Of a stretch of DNA of 64,000 bases, positions 33,877-44,036 are shown one piece after another; the stretch's first letter is position 1, and every line of letters begins with the position of its first letter. Origin of the DNA: Amanita rubescens (Eukaryota > Basidiomycota > Agaricomycetes > Agaricales > Amanitaceae); assembly GCA_015039365.1 (NCBI GenBank), contig WION01000042.1, positions 62,001 to 126,000 on the forward strand, in the 5' to 3' direction. Both the position numbers and the translations under genes were made by a program. Under the pieces are notes generated by a model. It saw nothing but the letters and a program-made list of their open reading frames with translations. It ran no database searches and had not been told where the DNA came from.

Positions 33877-36327
33877 CTATTCAGATGAGGACTCTTCATT
33901 GGACAACTCATCCAATTCATTCCTGATCCAAAGTGTAGCTGAATGTTGAGGTCCTACAGTTTGTTCCAATTCTTTGACAGCTTGGGAAAGTAAAACTTGA
34001 GCTTCATCTACCCTGCCCTGATTTTTGTATGTAGATCCAAGCCTACCCATGCTGTCGAGGGTCTCTGGATGATTTAGTCCAAGCTTCACTTTATATGCCT
34101 CAAAAACATGCAACTCCAATTTTTCTGCTGCATCCCACTTTCCCTGGTTGTAATATGCAGTTGCTAGATTATACATGACAGAGAGAGTATCATAGTGATT
34201 TGATCCAAGTGTTGCTTTCCTAACCTCAAGAACTTGCAACAGTAATTGTTCTGCCTCAACAAGTCTATTTTGTATAATGTATGTGGTTGCCAGACTTTCC
34301 ATACTCAAAAGAGTGGATGAGTGGTGTGGTCCAAATTTTTTCTTTTGTGCTTCCATGACTTTTGTCCTAAGCATCTCTGCCTCATCTGTTCTCCCTTGTT
34401 TTTGGTATGATGTTGCTAAGTTAGCCATTGCATTAAGAATAAATGGATCCTCCAAGTCTGCATGAAGCTTTTCTCTACTTGTCTCTATGATTTGCACATT
34501 CAGCTTCTCCACCTCATCCCACCTTTCTTGGTCCCATAATATATGTGAAAGATCCCTCATGCTGACAAGTGTTTGTATGTGGCCTGGTCCAAGCTTTGCC
34601 TTCCTCATCTCCATCACCTGCATTTGTAGGTTCTTTGCTTCATTCCAATTCCCAGTGTGACTGAACACCAATGAAAATCTATCAGATTCATCATCATAGT
34701 AGTCATTTTTCAACTGCAATTCAGCTGCATGGCTATTACTTGCTCTAATATGTGGCACAAGAAATCCACAAAATTCAAAGTTGTCACGATCATACAAATC
34801 CACAGAACAAGACAGTAATGCTTTTGCAATAAGGTGTTGCTTGTCAGTTTCTGACTTGAATATCCTATCCCTGCCCCAGGAATGAACCAATGGGTGGATT
34901 GAATACATCTTGCCACTGCTTCTGATAAGAGAAAATGATAGTAGTACTTGAATGCCTGCTTGAAATTGGATTTTATTCCACACTTTTCTTTCATTCAAGA
35001 ACAGGATCTTGGCATCCAACAATGTTATCAGTAATTGGAAACCATATTCCTTCTCTTCATCAATATCTCTTTTATTGTAATTCTCTGCAGCATTTCTGAA
35101 CAACTCTTCTGGTATGCTCTCATAATGCAAGAAGGCAAATATCTTGTGCAAGATGATAGCACTTTCAGCTGCAATAGCTCTGTGGTCTCCTCTACCTGAA
35201 GCTCTTGCCTCAATCTCCTTCATTGAGATCTCCCATGTTCCATATGTGGAAAATCCATAATCTGATGCACCCATGAATAAAGGATCAGACATTAATTGGT
35301 CCTGATACTTGATGAATAATTCTAAATAATCCACAAGGGATTGATTACAAGCCAGCATGTATGCTCCAGCTTGATCAATTGCAAGTGGAATACCACCTAG
35401 TTTTGAAATGAGCTTTTGGGCTTGATCTTTGACATCCTGAGATGTGTAATCTATCATGGCAGATTTTGCCAGCAATAAAAGTGCTTCTTCTTCTTCCATC
35501 TCCAAAACTTCCATTGAGTTCTCTTTCAATGTGATCCTCATCAAGTCTTTGTTCCTACTTGTTATTAAGATACTTCCTCCATCACCTGGTGGGAGGAACT
35601 TTTCAACCACCTGATATCCTCCATCAGCATTATCATATATCACAAACCAATTTTCCTTTCCAGAAATCCAATTGAGAGCAGATGCAGCTGACAAAGTAGC
35701 TTGGGGAGGCACATTATTAGCCTTGGCAATCTGCCTGAGTCTCAGATCTATGCTGCTCTCTGAAGATGCATCAATCCAAAACATGTCAGAAAATCTTGGG
35801 ATGAATCAACCAGTTAGCCATCTGCAGAGTTTTGGTAAAGTACACTCACAACTTTCCATATTTCTCCACAAATTTGAGACAAATTTGAGTTTTACCTATA
35901 CCACCCATGCCATACAAAAGAAATGATTTTCTTTCTACTCTATCATGGGAGCAAAAGTGATCCTTTAGCCTGTCCAGATATAGGCCACGTCCTGTGAACA
36001 TGGTACTCGAGTGCCTTTGAGGAGGCAAAGGAGTAATGTTGTCAGTCAAGTCAATTGAGGTGTTATTGACAGTACTGTTGACAGTCTAAGGATCATTACA
36101 ATCACTGATTCATGCCAGATGTGATGATAATCATGACATACATAATTTCCATGAACTTCCAAGAACTGACCTGTGACTGCCATGTTCTGAGCACCAGTGA
36201 AAAAACCTGCACTAGTATTAGTCACAACTGGAGTGATATTGCTGCTATCAGCTTTTCTGGATTGTGTGTCAGCCTCAATATGCTCCTGAGTATCAGTTAC
36301 TTTGGAGGATGAGAAGCAGTTGCCCAT
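33877..36327 (-). CDS. NLR-like protein: myristoylated N-terminus, NB-ARC, TPR
   Basis: Three exons (36327-36142, 36085-35850, 35794-33877; introns 56 and 55 bp) give 779 residues. The start is MGNCFSSSK, a strong N-myristoylation context with an adjacent Cys for palmitoylation, so plasma-membrane anchoring is likely. Next comes FTGAQNMAVTGQF, then the NB-ARC/STAND core: ATP loop FLLYGMGGIGKTQ, Walker B NWFVIYDNAD, GSILITSRN and GGIPLAIDQAGAYM (GLPL-like). The winged-helix part contains SIHPLVHSWG. The C-terminal about 280 residues are kinesin-light-chain-type TPRs of about 42 residues (LATSYQKQGRTDEAE, LATTYIIQNRLVEAE, LATAYYNQGKWDAAE, LGSTYKNQGRVDEA). Such fungal NLRs are thought to act in non-self recognition and cell death, but no target can be inferred. 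A broken paralogue lies at 50723-57824. Confidence 0.88.
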
Positions 36328-38171
36328 GGGAGACATGTGCGTTGAATGTTGTGGTCGAAAAGAAAGACACTGGTTGTAACACATGTCACACTTAGCCGTG
36401 CCGCTGAAATGTGCACCGCTTCAGACGCAAAGGGGAACTAACTTATCTGGACAATCTAGGCTTTGAAATGGAGTCCGACTCAATCGAAGAGACTACGTAG
36501 TACTAGGTGCACTGAGCCAGAATCTGCGCTGCCACTAGTGTAGCAATGAATACTCTTCGTGTAGTACGTGCTCCCAGCCGTATGTCGGAAGTCCTACAAT
36601 CACTAAAGCCACTTGAGCACGACAATTTGGCCATATGGCGATGCTAGTATGCTACGTCTTCCAAGTCAATCTCAAAATACCATTGAACTACGCAAGCGAA
36701 GAGTTCAAATGCCCATCGCCTGGATAACTTCATCGGGACGTCCCTTATACCAAGCCTAAACTCGCATGACCCTTGAAAACTCGATATATGTCAGATATAT
36801 CCATGATCGGATCGGTTTGACTTTCCAATCGCGCAACAAAACACTGGGCGACATACGAGCACCAATGAGATCCTGGCATATGATCTATGACGAAATTATT
36901 AGCGGCGCGCCACGTTTCTCCGTGCCCCGAGCCACACAGCTTTTCTGGACGAGGTGACGGCCTCAGGATGGTTCCTCGATAACAGAAGCGGTTTCCCACA
37001 TGAAAAGAGAATAGGATTGTAACGCACTGTGTGACTACACTAGGTCGCTGTCGTTTCCAGCTCAAAGGTACGTACGAAACAATCTACGCTTTGAATCGGA
37101 GTCTTGATAAATCTATAATATATATAGATGCAGTGGCAAGGCCAAAATTTGCCCCGGTGCTAATAACAGCGATGGATAGCTCTTCCCGAAGACAAACCTC
37201 CTGCCAGTGACTCCGAGCTACAATTCTTCAAGTTAGTCTGAGACGTACGTGAAACGAAGAGTCTCAATTTCCGTGTAGTGCTGGCTGTCACCGGCCCCGA
37301 ACCAGATCCACACCGGACTTTGTCCACTCTTCTTCGTCCCGCGTTCGGAACGCGCTCCACTAGTCGTCGGAATCGACATAAAGCCAAGATATTTCACATC
37401 GGCATCGGCACAGTTCGCCATGGCCAACCCTCGGACTTACGAATGGTAACGGGCAAAGCCCACGCTCATGATGCGTGTTTGGACTTGCGAGAAGTACACA
37501 AGCAACATTGTTCTTCGTACACGGATCAAGAGCGCCTTACGATACGCACATACACGAAAGGCTTTGCAGTCTGGTACCGCTTTGAAGTGCACCGCACGCG
37601 GTTGGAATTGACAGACATCTTATCATTCCCGCACACACACGTCGAGTCAGTGATTCAACTTGACATTCTCCATCTGGCCACATCAATTCAATTCAATGGC
37701 CGGTGCTACAATCCGTGAACCATGATTGGATCATTGATATCTACATTACGTAAACACACAGCTCTTACTAAAACAGGGAGGGTGCGGCGAGATGGGAAAG
37801 TCGGCCCACATTCAACTAGTTGCTGAAACCTGTGGCCGAGCAAACAGGGCCAGGGTATACAGAGGGAAAAAGGGGAGAGGAAAAATTGAGAGCTGCTTGC
37901 GCGACACGATAATACCATACCATACCAAAATCAACCAAGAGCCAGACGTGCGAGTGTGTTTTAAAACATGTGTAGTGAGGTCATCGAGTAATATAAGGGA
38001 GTCGTTCGTACGTAGATCGGTATTGAATGCCATGGATAGGAATCAAGAAAGAGAAAAAAACGAAAGAACCACGAGTCAATGTGCGTGTCAAGACGAGGGC
38101 AATTGTACGTACGGTGGGGAACCAAAGTCTGAGATATGTGTGCGTAAGAACGGTCGTGAGATAACCGAGAA
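36328..38171. other. mostly unassigned; one possible exon fragment
   Basis: CpG content returns to normal above about 36390. No complete gene is supported. Minus strand 37427-37233 has an open frame ending in SPVWIWFGAGDSQHYTEIET, which reads like real protein, but I could not find partner exons. Confidence 0.35.
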
Positions 38172-38973
38172 TTAAAGGATTGTGCAGTGAGGGCCCCTCT
38201 TGCTCTTTCGGCTCAAAAGAGCGGCCCGCGTGGCGTATTGGAACACTTCACGGACTCCTTCGCCTGTCTTGGCTGAGCACTCGAGATAGTGCTTGGCGCC
38301 AATCTTCTGTGCGACGGCCATGCCCTGGGGAGCGGAAGTTAGCGGGCGGTAACACGGCGCGGGCAAGTGAAACTCACCTCTTCGGGAGTGACCGGTCGTT
38401 GGCTGGTTTTCCTAAGTTCCTCGATAACACGCGGATCGCGCCTGAGATCCTTCTTGCACCCGACTAGAATGGTGGGTAGATTGGGGCAAAAGTGCATCAC
38501 TTCTGAGATCCACTGCGCGGGGGTCAGAATGAGAGGTTGAGATACTTGTGGAAACGCGCGCACCTTTTCCTGTACGTTGTCCAACGAGTCTGGGGAATCT
38601 ACTGCAAAGCAGATGAGAATGACATGGGAATCGGGGTAACTGAGGGGTCTGAGACGGTCATAGTCTTCTTGACCTGCCGTATCCCATAGAGCCAACTCGA
38701 CGTGCTTTCCATCGACTTCGACGTCGGCAACGTAGTTTTCGAACACGGTGGGGACGTAGACCTTAGGGAGTGTGAGATTAAGAGGATAAAAAAGGGAGAA
38801 TGTACGCACCTCGGGGAAGGTGCCTTTTGAGAAGACAATCAAAAGACAGGTCTGACGAGGCAAGGTGTCAGCTGAGCAAAGGCGACGTCTCAGAGACAAA
38901 AAAAGAAACGAGGATATACCTTTCCGCAGGCACCATCGCCGACGATGACAAGTTTCCTTCGTATATCAGACAT
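38172..38973 (-). CDS. RHO1: Rho1-type small GTPase
   Basis: Five exons (38973-38920, 38851-38810, 38761-38564, 38512-38378, 38324-38172) give 193 residues, the standard Rho length. The G motifs are GDGACGKTCLL (P-loop, split by intron 1), YVPTVFENY (switch I), [19 protein letters not shown] (switch II), GCKKDL (base recognition) and ECSAKTG. The C-terminus [12 protein letters not shown] gives a basic stretch and CAAX box CTIL, predicted to be geranylgeranylated. By family knowledge Rho1 activates beta-1,3-glucan synthase and the Pkc1 cell-wall pathway at the plasma membrane. The upstream DNA is interrupted 171 bp from the start codon by the DNA transposon at 39145-43099, so its promoter may be separated from distal elements. 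Confidence 0.93.
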
Positions 38974-39137
38974 GGACATAAACGAGTTGAGCGTAGAAGA
39001 CTAGAAAGATGATGGGCAGGTGTAAGGAAAGGGATGGTTGACAGTGCGGATGCGTTCAACTACCGAGCGACAGAACTGCCCGCCAATTTAAATCGCCGCT
39101 TTAATTTGCTGTGCTGTTGTGTTTTATTTGTACTACG

Positions 39138-39160
39138 TAAGCATTGGGGGTGGGCAATTC
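39138..39160 (+). repeat. left TSD and terminal inverted repeat of DNA transposon
   Basis: The target duplication TAAGCAT (39138-39144) is followed by the terminal repeat TGGGGGTGGGCAATTC (39145-39160). Confidence 0.92.
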
Positions 39161-39370
39161 TCGGTTACGCGCGGGAAGCGTGACATCACGCCTGTGACCG
39201 ATCGTGTCACAAATCTTGACCCACTCGAGAATTGTGATTTCCTGGCCTCTACTACCTCAGATAGCATGACACAAAGTACCATATAAGTAAAATTAGTTAT
39301 AAACAGCATATATATGAGATATATAAGTGTAGTATATGACATGGGAGCCTGTACTGACACCATTATGCTG

Positions 39371-42300
39371 TCACTCCTCAATCATATCTTCCCATTCATT
39401 ATTATCATCACCTTCAATTCCTGTGATATCAGTCACCTCTTCTTCCTCTTCACTTGGGTCCTCCTGTTCTCCAAAAGGCTTCCATTTGTTTTCATGACAT
39501 AAATCAATGGCTGTCTGAAGTGCTAGCCTCAGATCTGCAACCTTGTCTCTTTGTGTCATGTTTACCATGTTTGGGGCACCTGCTGTCTTGAAGGCACTAA
39601 ACTGATCCTTCAATTTCTTTCCAGTGAGTTTAACAACAGCCTCTCTATCCATAATGAGCTCAATACCAGCAATCCTTGCAGCATTTTCTTGTTTCTTGTC
39701 TTGCCTTGCCTTTCTAGCCCCCAGCTTTTGAGCTATTCTGGCCTCAGCATGCTCAATAATTTCAAACTTCCTTTTTTTATCAACACCCTGAACTTTTCTG
39801 GCTTCCTGATGCAGAAATTTGTAGTCTTCACTGGTGTTGAATTTTGCATCCATGAATGCTTGAGTTTCATTGCGATGGAACATTGCCTGGGCATTGTAAT
39901 GAAGCACAGTTAGCTGAGGTTGTCTTCTCATCAACACTCTGAATGATCCAAGTGCTCCTTCATTGGCATCATTTGTGGTTGGGAGCCATGCTAGATCTTT
40001 CTCCTCTGCAGTTGCTTCATCAATTAAGCCCCCAGGGGTAAACTCAGAAGTGAAACGCTTCCATCCCTTTGCAGCTCCTTTGAAAAATCTAACAAGTAAT
40101 TCTTTGAGGTGAGGGAGCTTTGATTCCATATCCTGTATGGCTGTAACTACATCAGGAGAGTGCCAGGGCAGTCCATCTAATGCACCTGTCTCATGTGACA
40201 CATCTTTTCCAATCAAAAGCCCTGGGTTCCTGATGACAGACTTCATATGCTCATATACTGTTTGATGGAATGGACCCATATCCAGCATGTTTTTCTGATG
40301 GCTACGAATGGCACCCATGTATGGATTGCCTACTGATTGCGCATATAAGGCCAGGACAGCAAGTTCTGTCAAGGTTGCATGGCATTGCAGAGCATCCCAT
40401 AAATTCTTTTCCATATGACTAAAGCGACTATTACTTTTGTTGTCCTTTATGAAAGTCAGATATCTTAATATTGATTCATGATGCAACAGCAAGACACCAG
40501 CAGCATCACAATGTGACTGGAAACGTGTATTTGATGTATCAGGAAAAGTAAATTCAGTCTTGATATGTTTTTCCCACCAAAAACGAAATACATTATGATG
40601 GCCTTTTTTATCATCCTTGTGATTGAGCACAGCACCAGCTATTTGTGTAGCTTTCACTCCACCCCTTGCTGTCATCTCAAAAGCACGCTGTTGTGCAGGA
40701 GTCATGTCATCTTTATCAGAAGCCTCTTTCAATACAGCTGCATTATCCCTATTGGCTAACAACACTGGTGGCTCATTTTTGCTCTCTTCCCACCATGCAG
40801 CCATTTCAGTATATCCTGCCTTGACAGTATTAAGATCCTTGTGACAACCACAACCAGCCCAGATGAAAAGCTTTAGAGTTCTTTTCTCAGTATCTGAGAA
40901 TGTTTCATAGGCCTCTTTCCCCAATTCAACAACTATTGTTTCAGCCATTTTAGCTACTCTTTCTTTCTGCTCATCCTCTGACAGAGCACCCCATTTGTCT
41001 GGACCACCATAATTTTCAATCATTTCCTTGTGTGCATCAAGGAATTTTGGTAGGAGCTCTGCATTTGAGGAGTCAAGAACAACATCTTCTCCTAATTTTT
41101 GGTACATTGCATCAATTTTTTTCTTTTCTAATACCATAACATCCTTCTTTTCTTTTGCACAGTGATCTGTCATCATACCTGCAAGCTTTGCAAATAAATC
41201 AACTGTACGAGCAAGCTGGCCATATCTCTTTCCCAAAGGGGACTGGTTAAACACATTAGTGATTGTTTCTAGAGTTTTTTCCCAGTCCTTGATTGACTGT
41301 TCACTTGTTCCATCAAGTGATGGCATGACCCCAAGAAAACGAGTGACTTGTTTTTGAGTATCATCAGTGCCATTATAATCCTCTGCCTTCAAATTTACAT
41401 GACGAGAGTTGTAGTTGATATTACGATGGCCTGTACCATCAGCACTAAATGTCATAGCTAAGGCCCAATTAGAAGTGTAACCATTATTTAATTGACAAGA
41501 AACTGACACTTTGCATTAGACATCTCCAATCCAAGTTGAACTTGAGAAGCAACCAGCCCCTCAACAAGTGCACGCGATACTGTTCTCCTGCTAGGTGATC
41601 CAATTGCTGTGATCCCTGCAGTTTTTAAGACAGCAATGATAACCTCTCCAATATAACCTGCTGAGCACCCAGCCTTTGTAAGAAGACGAATAAGGTTTCT
41701 TGTATCTTCTGTGTAAACACCTTTCTTCATTAGTTTGTGCACTGACCTCTGTTTGAGGACTGCCTCTTTTGCTTTTACTACTGCCCTCTCTGTCTTTAAT
41801 GCTGCAATCTGACAGTGTCCCTTAAGCCTATACACCTGCCTCTTGTATTTTGAAAGCTCCTTTTTTACTTCCTTTAGCTCATGACTGGATTTTGCTTGTG
41901 TAATGGAGCGTGCCAAACATAAGGAAAGATCACTTCTTAATCCTGCATTTTCCTTCTCAAACCTGATTAAGGAGTCCACAGCATGTTTGGCACTAGATAA
42001 GGTATCCTTGTGCCTTTTGGAGCTTTCCAGACCTGCTGACCTCAAGATATCAATCTGCTCTTGCAATGACTCCTTCTTCTTTTTGCTACGCTGTACAGAG
42101 CGTCTTGCAACACGAAGCTCTGAATAAAACCCTTCAGACCTTCCTTTCTCTTTCTTCCACCTTTCCTCTAGTTCAGCAACCTTTTGTTTCTCCTTTTTTA
42201 ATGCAGCATCAAGATCTGCAACTTTATTTCTCTCCTCCATGAGCAAATCATTTAAACCCTCTATTTTCTCCAATGCATCCCTGTATTGTCCTCTCAACTC

Positions 42301-42405
42301 ATTCAGGGACTGTTCTAAGCTATCCTGATCATTGACAGCCTTTGCCATTGGTCTGGCAATGGCTAAGGTTTGCTGCCTTGCTATCTTTGATGCTTTAGGA
42401 GGCAT
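39371..42405 (-). CDS. probable transposase of the DNA transposon
   Basis: Two exons (42405-41508, 41457-39371) flank a 50-bp phase-1 intron (GTCAGT...CCTTAG), giving 994 residues. The N-terminal about 200 residues are a long coiled coil (LMEERNKVADLDAALKKEKQ). Then come a helix-turn-helix-like block (NLIRLLTKAGCSAGYIGEV) and the start of a larger domain containing MTFSADGTGHRNINYNSRHV, where the Asp could be the first catalytic acid of a DDE/RNase-H fold. Later motifs are FIWAGCGCHKDLN, LLLHHESILRYL and TTNDANEGALGSFRVLMRR, whose Glu is a candidate last acid. The C-terminus is acidic. The product is the only gene inside the terminal repeats, which supports the transposase role; the catalytic residues are inference. 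Confidence 0.75.
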
Positions 42406-42623
42406 GATGATTTTTGATGTAGCTCTGTCATATTATGATAATTATATGCTAACCTTGCATTGGAATGACTCTTACAGGTGTCTAAAACAGTGAGGGGGAT
42501 GGTGGTAAGAGGAAGAGTTGGCTTGACATGCTGGAGCCTTGTGTTGTGCCTTCAGGCCATGTTGTGACATGCTGTGACATGCAAGAAGCTTGAAAGGAAT
42601 AGAACTCACTCACATGACCTCGG

Positions 42624-42830
42624 ATCAGCTTGGTGTAAGGGGAGAAGTTGCACTGTTTTCTATGCCCTACAATTCCTACTGACCAGAATTTTGAAATTCC
42701 CTTCCTAATACCCAGAAATGCACATCAAAACCCTTATTTGAGGCAATGTGGGGGGAATTTTAAAAATCTGTTCAGTAGGAATTGTAGAGCATGAAAAATA
42801 ATACAACTTTTGCTATTCCACCAAACTGAT
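42624..42830. repeat. imperfect inverted repeat of about 207 bp inside the transposon
   Basis: Arms of about 65 bp pair with roughly 75% identity (for example CTACAATTCCTACTGA at about 42667 against TCAGTAGGAATTGTAG at about 42774). The inner ends of the loop (AAATTCCC and GGGAATTT) are also complementary. It lies in the 5' leader side of the transposase gene and may be a nested MITE or an RNA hairpin. Confidence 0.7.
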
Positions 42831-43070
42831 CTGATGCAATGCAAGCAAGTTCTATTGCTTGCAATCTTGAGCCCTGAATTTGGCAGGCAATATGCTCATT
42901 GTCACATCTCCACAATATATACTTTATTCTCGATGGTATGTGGTCTAAGATACATCATATATAATCCTATTTGCACCCTAATATGAGCCAACAGTTTGTT
43001 GTGTAGTGTGCAAGGCCTCTGGGTCAATGATTCTGGGTGTCACACAGGCGTCACATGGCTGTGACCCATG

Positions 43071-43934
43071 TCACACGTATACGGAATTGCCCACCCCCAT
43101 AAGCATATCTATCCCGCCGCAGCTGACGTATTCATTATTCGGTCCCCAACTACCCATTTCCCATAGCTCTATTCTCTGTACGTCGTACTCACCGAATCCA
43201 TTTGGTTGAACTGCCTGGTATGCGGAAGACCCGAGGATGTCGGTGTATGAGAACGGCATACGTGATCGAGGGCGGCGATAGGATGTGTTTAGAATAGTGC
43301 AATGTAGCTAGCATAGTGGTAACGATCAGTCAAGAGATGTGTACGTTACGAGATGGCGGTGCCTTGCCTTTAGTGGTCTTTTGTCTGTAATGAATCCTGC
43401 GTCGATGAACGCTTTGTTGACAAGGTCTGGCGTACCATTAGTACGAGTCAGTGGGCTTGAGTCACAGGGCGTACTACTTACTACAGACGGCTGCTAGCCT
43501 TGCACTGTCATCGTCGTCAAGGGTCGATGGACCAGAAAAGAGCACGTGCGCATTTTTGTGTTCTCTGTCTGGTTTCAGAATGTCGAGCGAGTCTAGTCTG
43601 ACCTTGACTGAATTTCTGCCTTGAAGCAAGACAGCAATAGACGGTTGGAGAGACCGCAACAAGTCTAAGGCAGTTTCGAGGGTCTTTGATTGGTCGCCCC
43701 CTAGTGCCATGACACCAAGTGTGAGATGAAGTCTGCGAGGGTCAATAGCGATGGATTTGTCAAGACCTGCGATTGGGGGAGTGGCGTTGAGCAGGTCATT
43801 CTGGAAAGTGGCGACTCGTGTACGGAGTACTGAATGGGTCTTGAGAGGAAGCGCGAGGACTAAGATATAAAAGTATTATATATAAAATATAAGAGAAACT
43901 TATTAGACGCACAGTGAGTTGGACGGGGAAACAT
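43071..43934 (-). CDS. ASCC1/AKAP7-like 2H phosphoesterase, C-terminus altered by transposon
   Basis: Four exons (43934-43913, 43859-43482, 43426-43368, 43307-43071) give 231 residues. It opens MFPRPTHFLALPL, typical of the AKAP7/ASCC1 family. It carries the two HxT motifs of 2H phosphoesterases, RRLHLTLGVMAL and LKLHCTILNTSY, and the C-terminal RIELWEMGSWGP...YVSCGG block. By family knowledge it is an RNA-processing or 2',5'-phosphodiesterase-like enzyme. The third intron begins GCAAGG (GC-AG); a GTAACG donor 18 bp downstream would also stay in frame. The transposon entered in the last sense codon: joining its flanks gives GGIDML, Thr, stop, whereas now the frame runs nine codons into the terminal repeat (MGVGNSVYV, stop). 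Confidence 0.8.
43084..43106 (+). repeat. right terminal inverted repeat and TSD of DNA transposon
   Basis: GAATTGCCCACCCCCA (43084-43099) is the exact reverse complement of the left end. It is followed by the target duplication TAAGCAT (43100-43106). Confidence 0.92.
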
Positions 43935-44036
43935 CACGAGACTGATTGGAATACAAATGGAACGGGTTTGTCGGTTGGGCACACGGCGACCAGGTCCCGG
44001 GAATAATTTGCCACCCCGTCTTTCTCGACGACTCTC

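Larger units (their letters stand above)
39145..43099 (-). mobile_element. DNA transposon, 3955 bp, unclassified superfamily
   Basis: The ends are perfect 16-bp inverted repeats (39145-39160 and 43084-43099), flanked by a 7-bp direct target duplication TAAGCAT. Just inside both ends are clusters of GTGAC/GTCAC motifs that could bind a transposase. The element encodes one spliced protein on the minus strand (39371-42405). It is intact and so potentially autonomous. It sits between RHO1 and an ASCC1-like gene, and the empty site can be reconstructed from its flanks. A 7-bp duplication is not the usual value for hAT, KDZ (8) or CACTA (3) elements. I therefore leave the superfamily open. Confidence 0.9.

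Noticed and set aside
36446..37180. Possible ancient duplication (ACAATCTAGGCTTTGAA near 36446 against ACAATCTACGCTTTGAA near 37079)
   Set aside because: Similarity drops to about 60% after the first 20 bases; it cannot be separated from chance without an alignment score.
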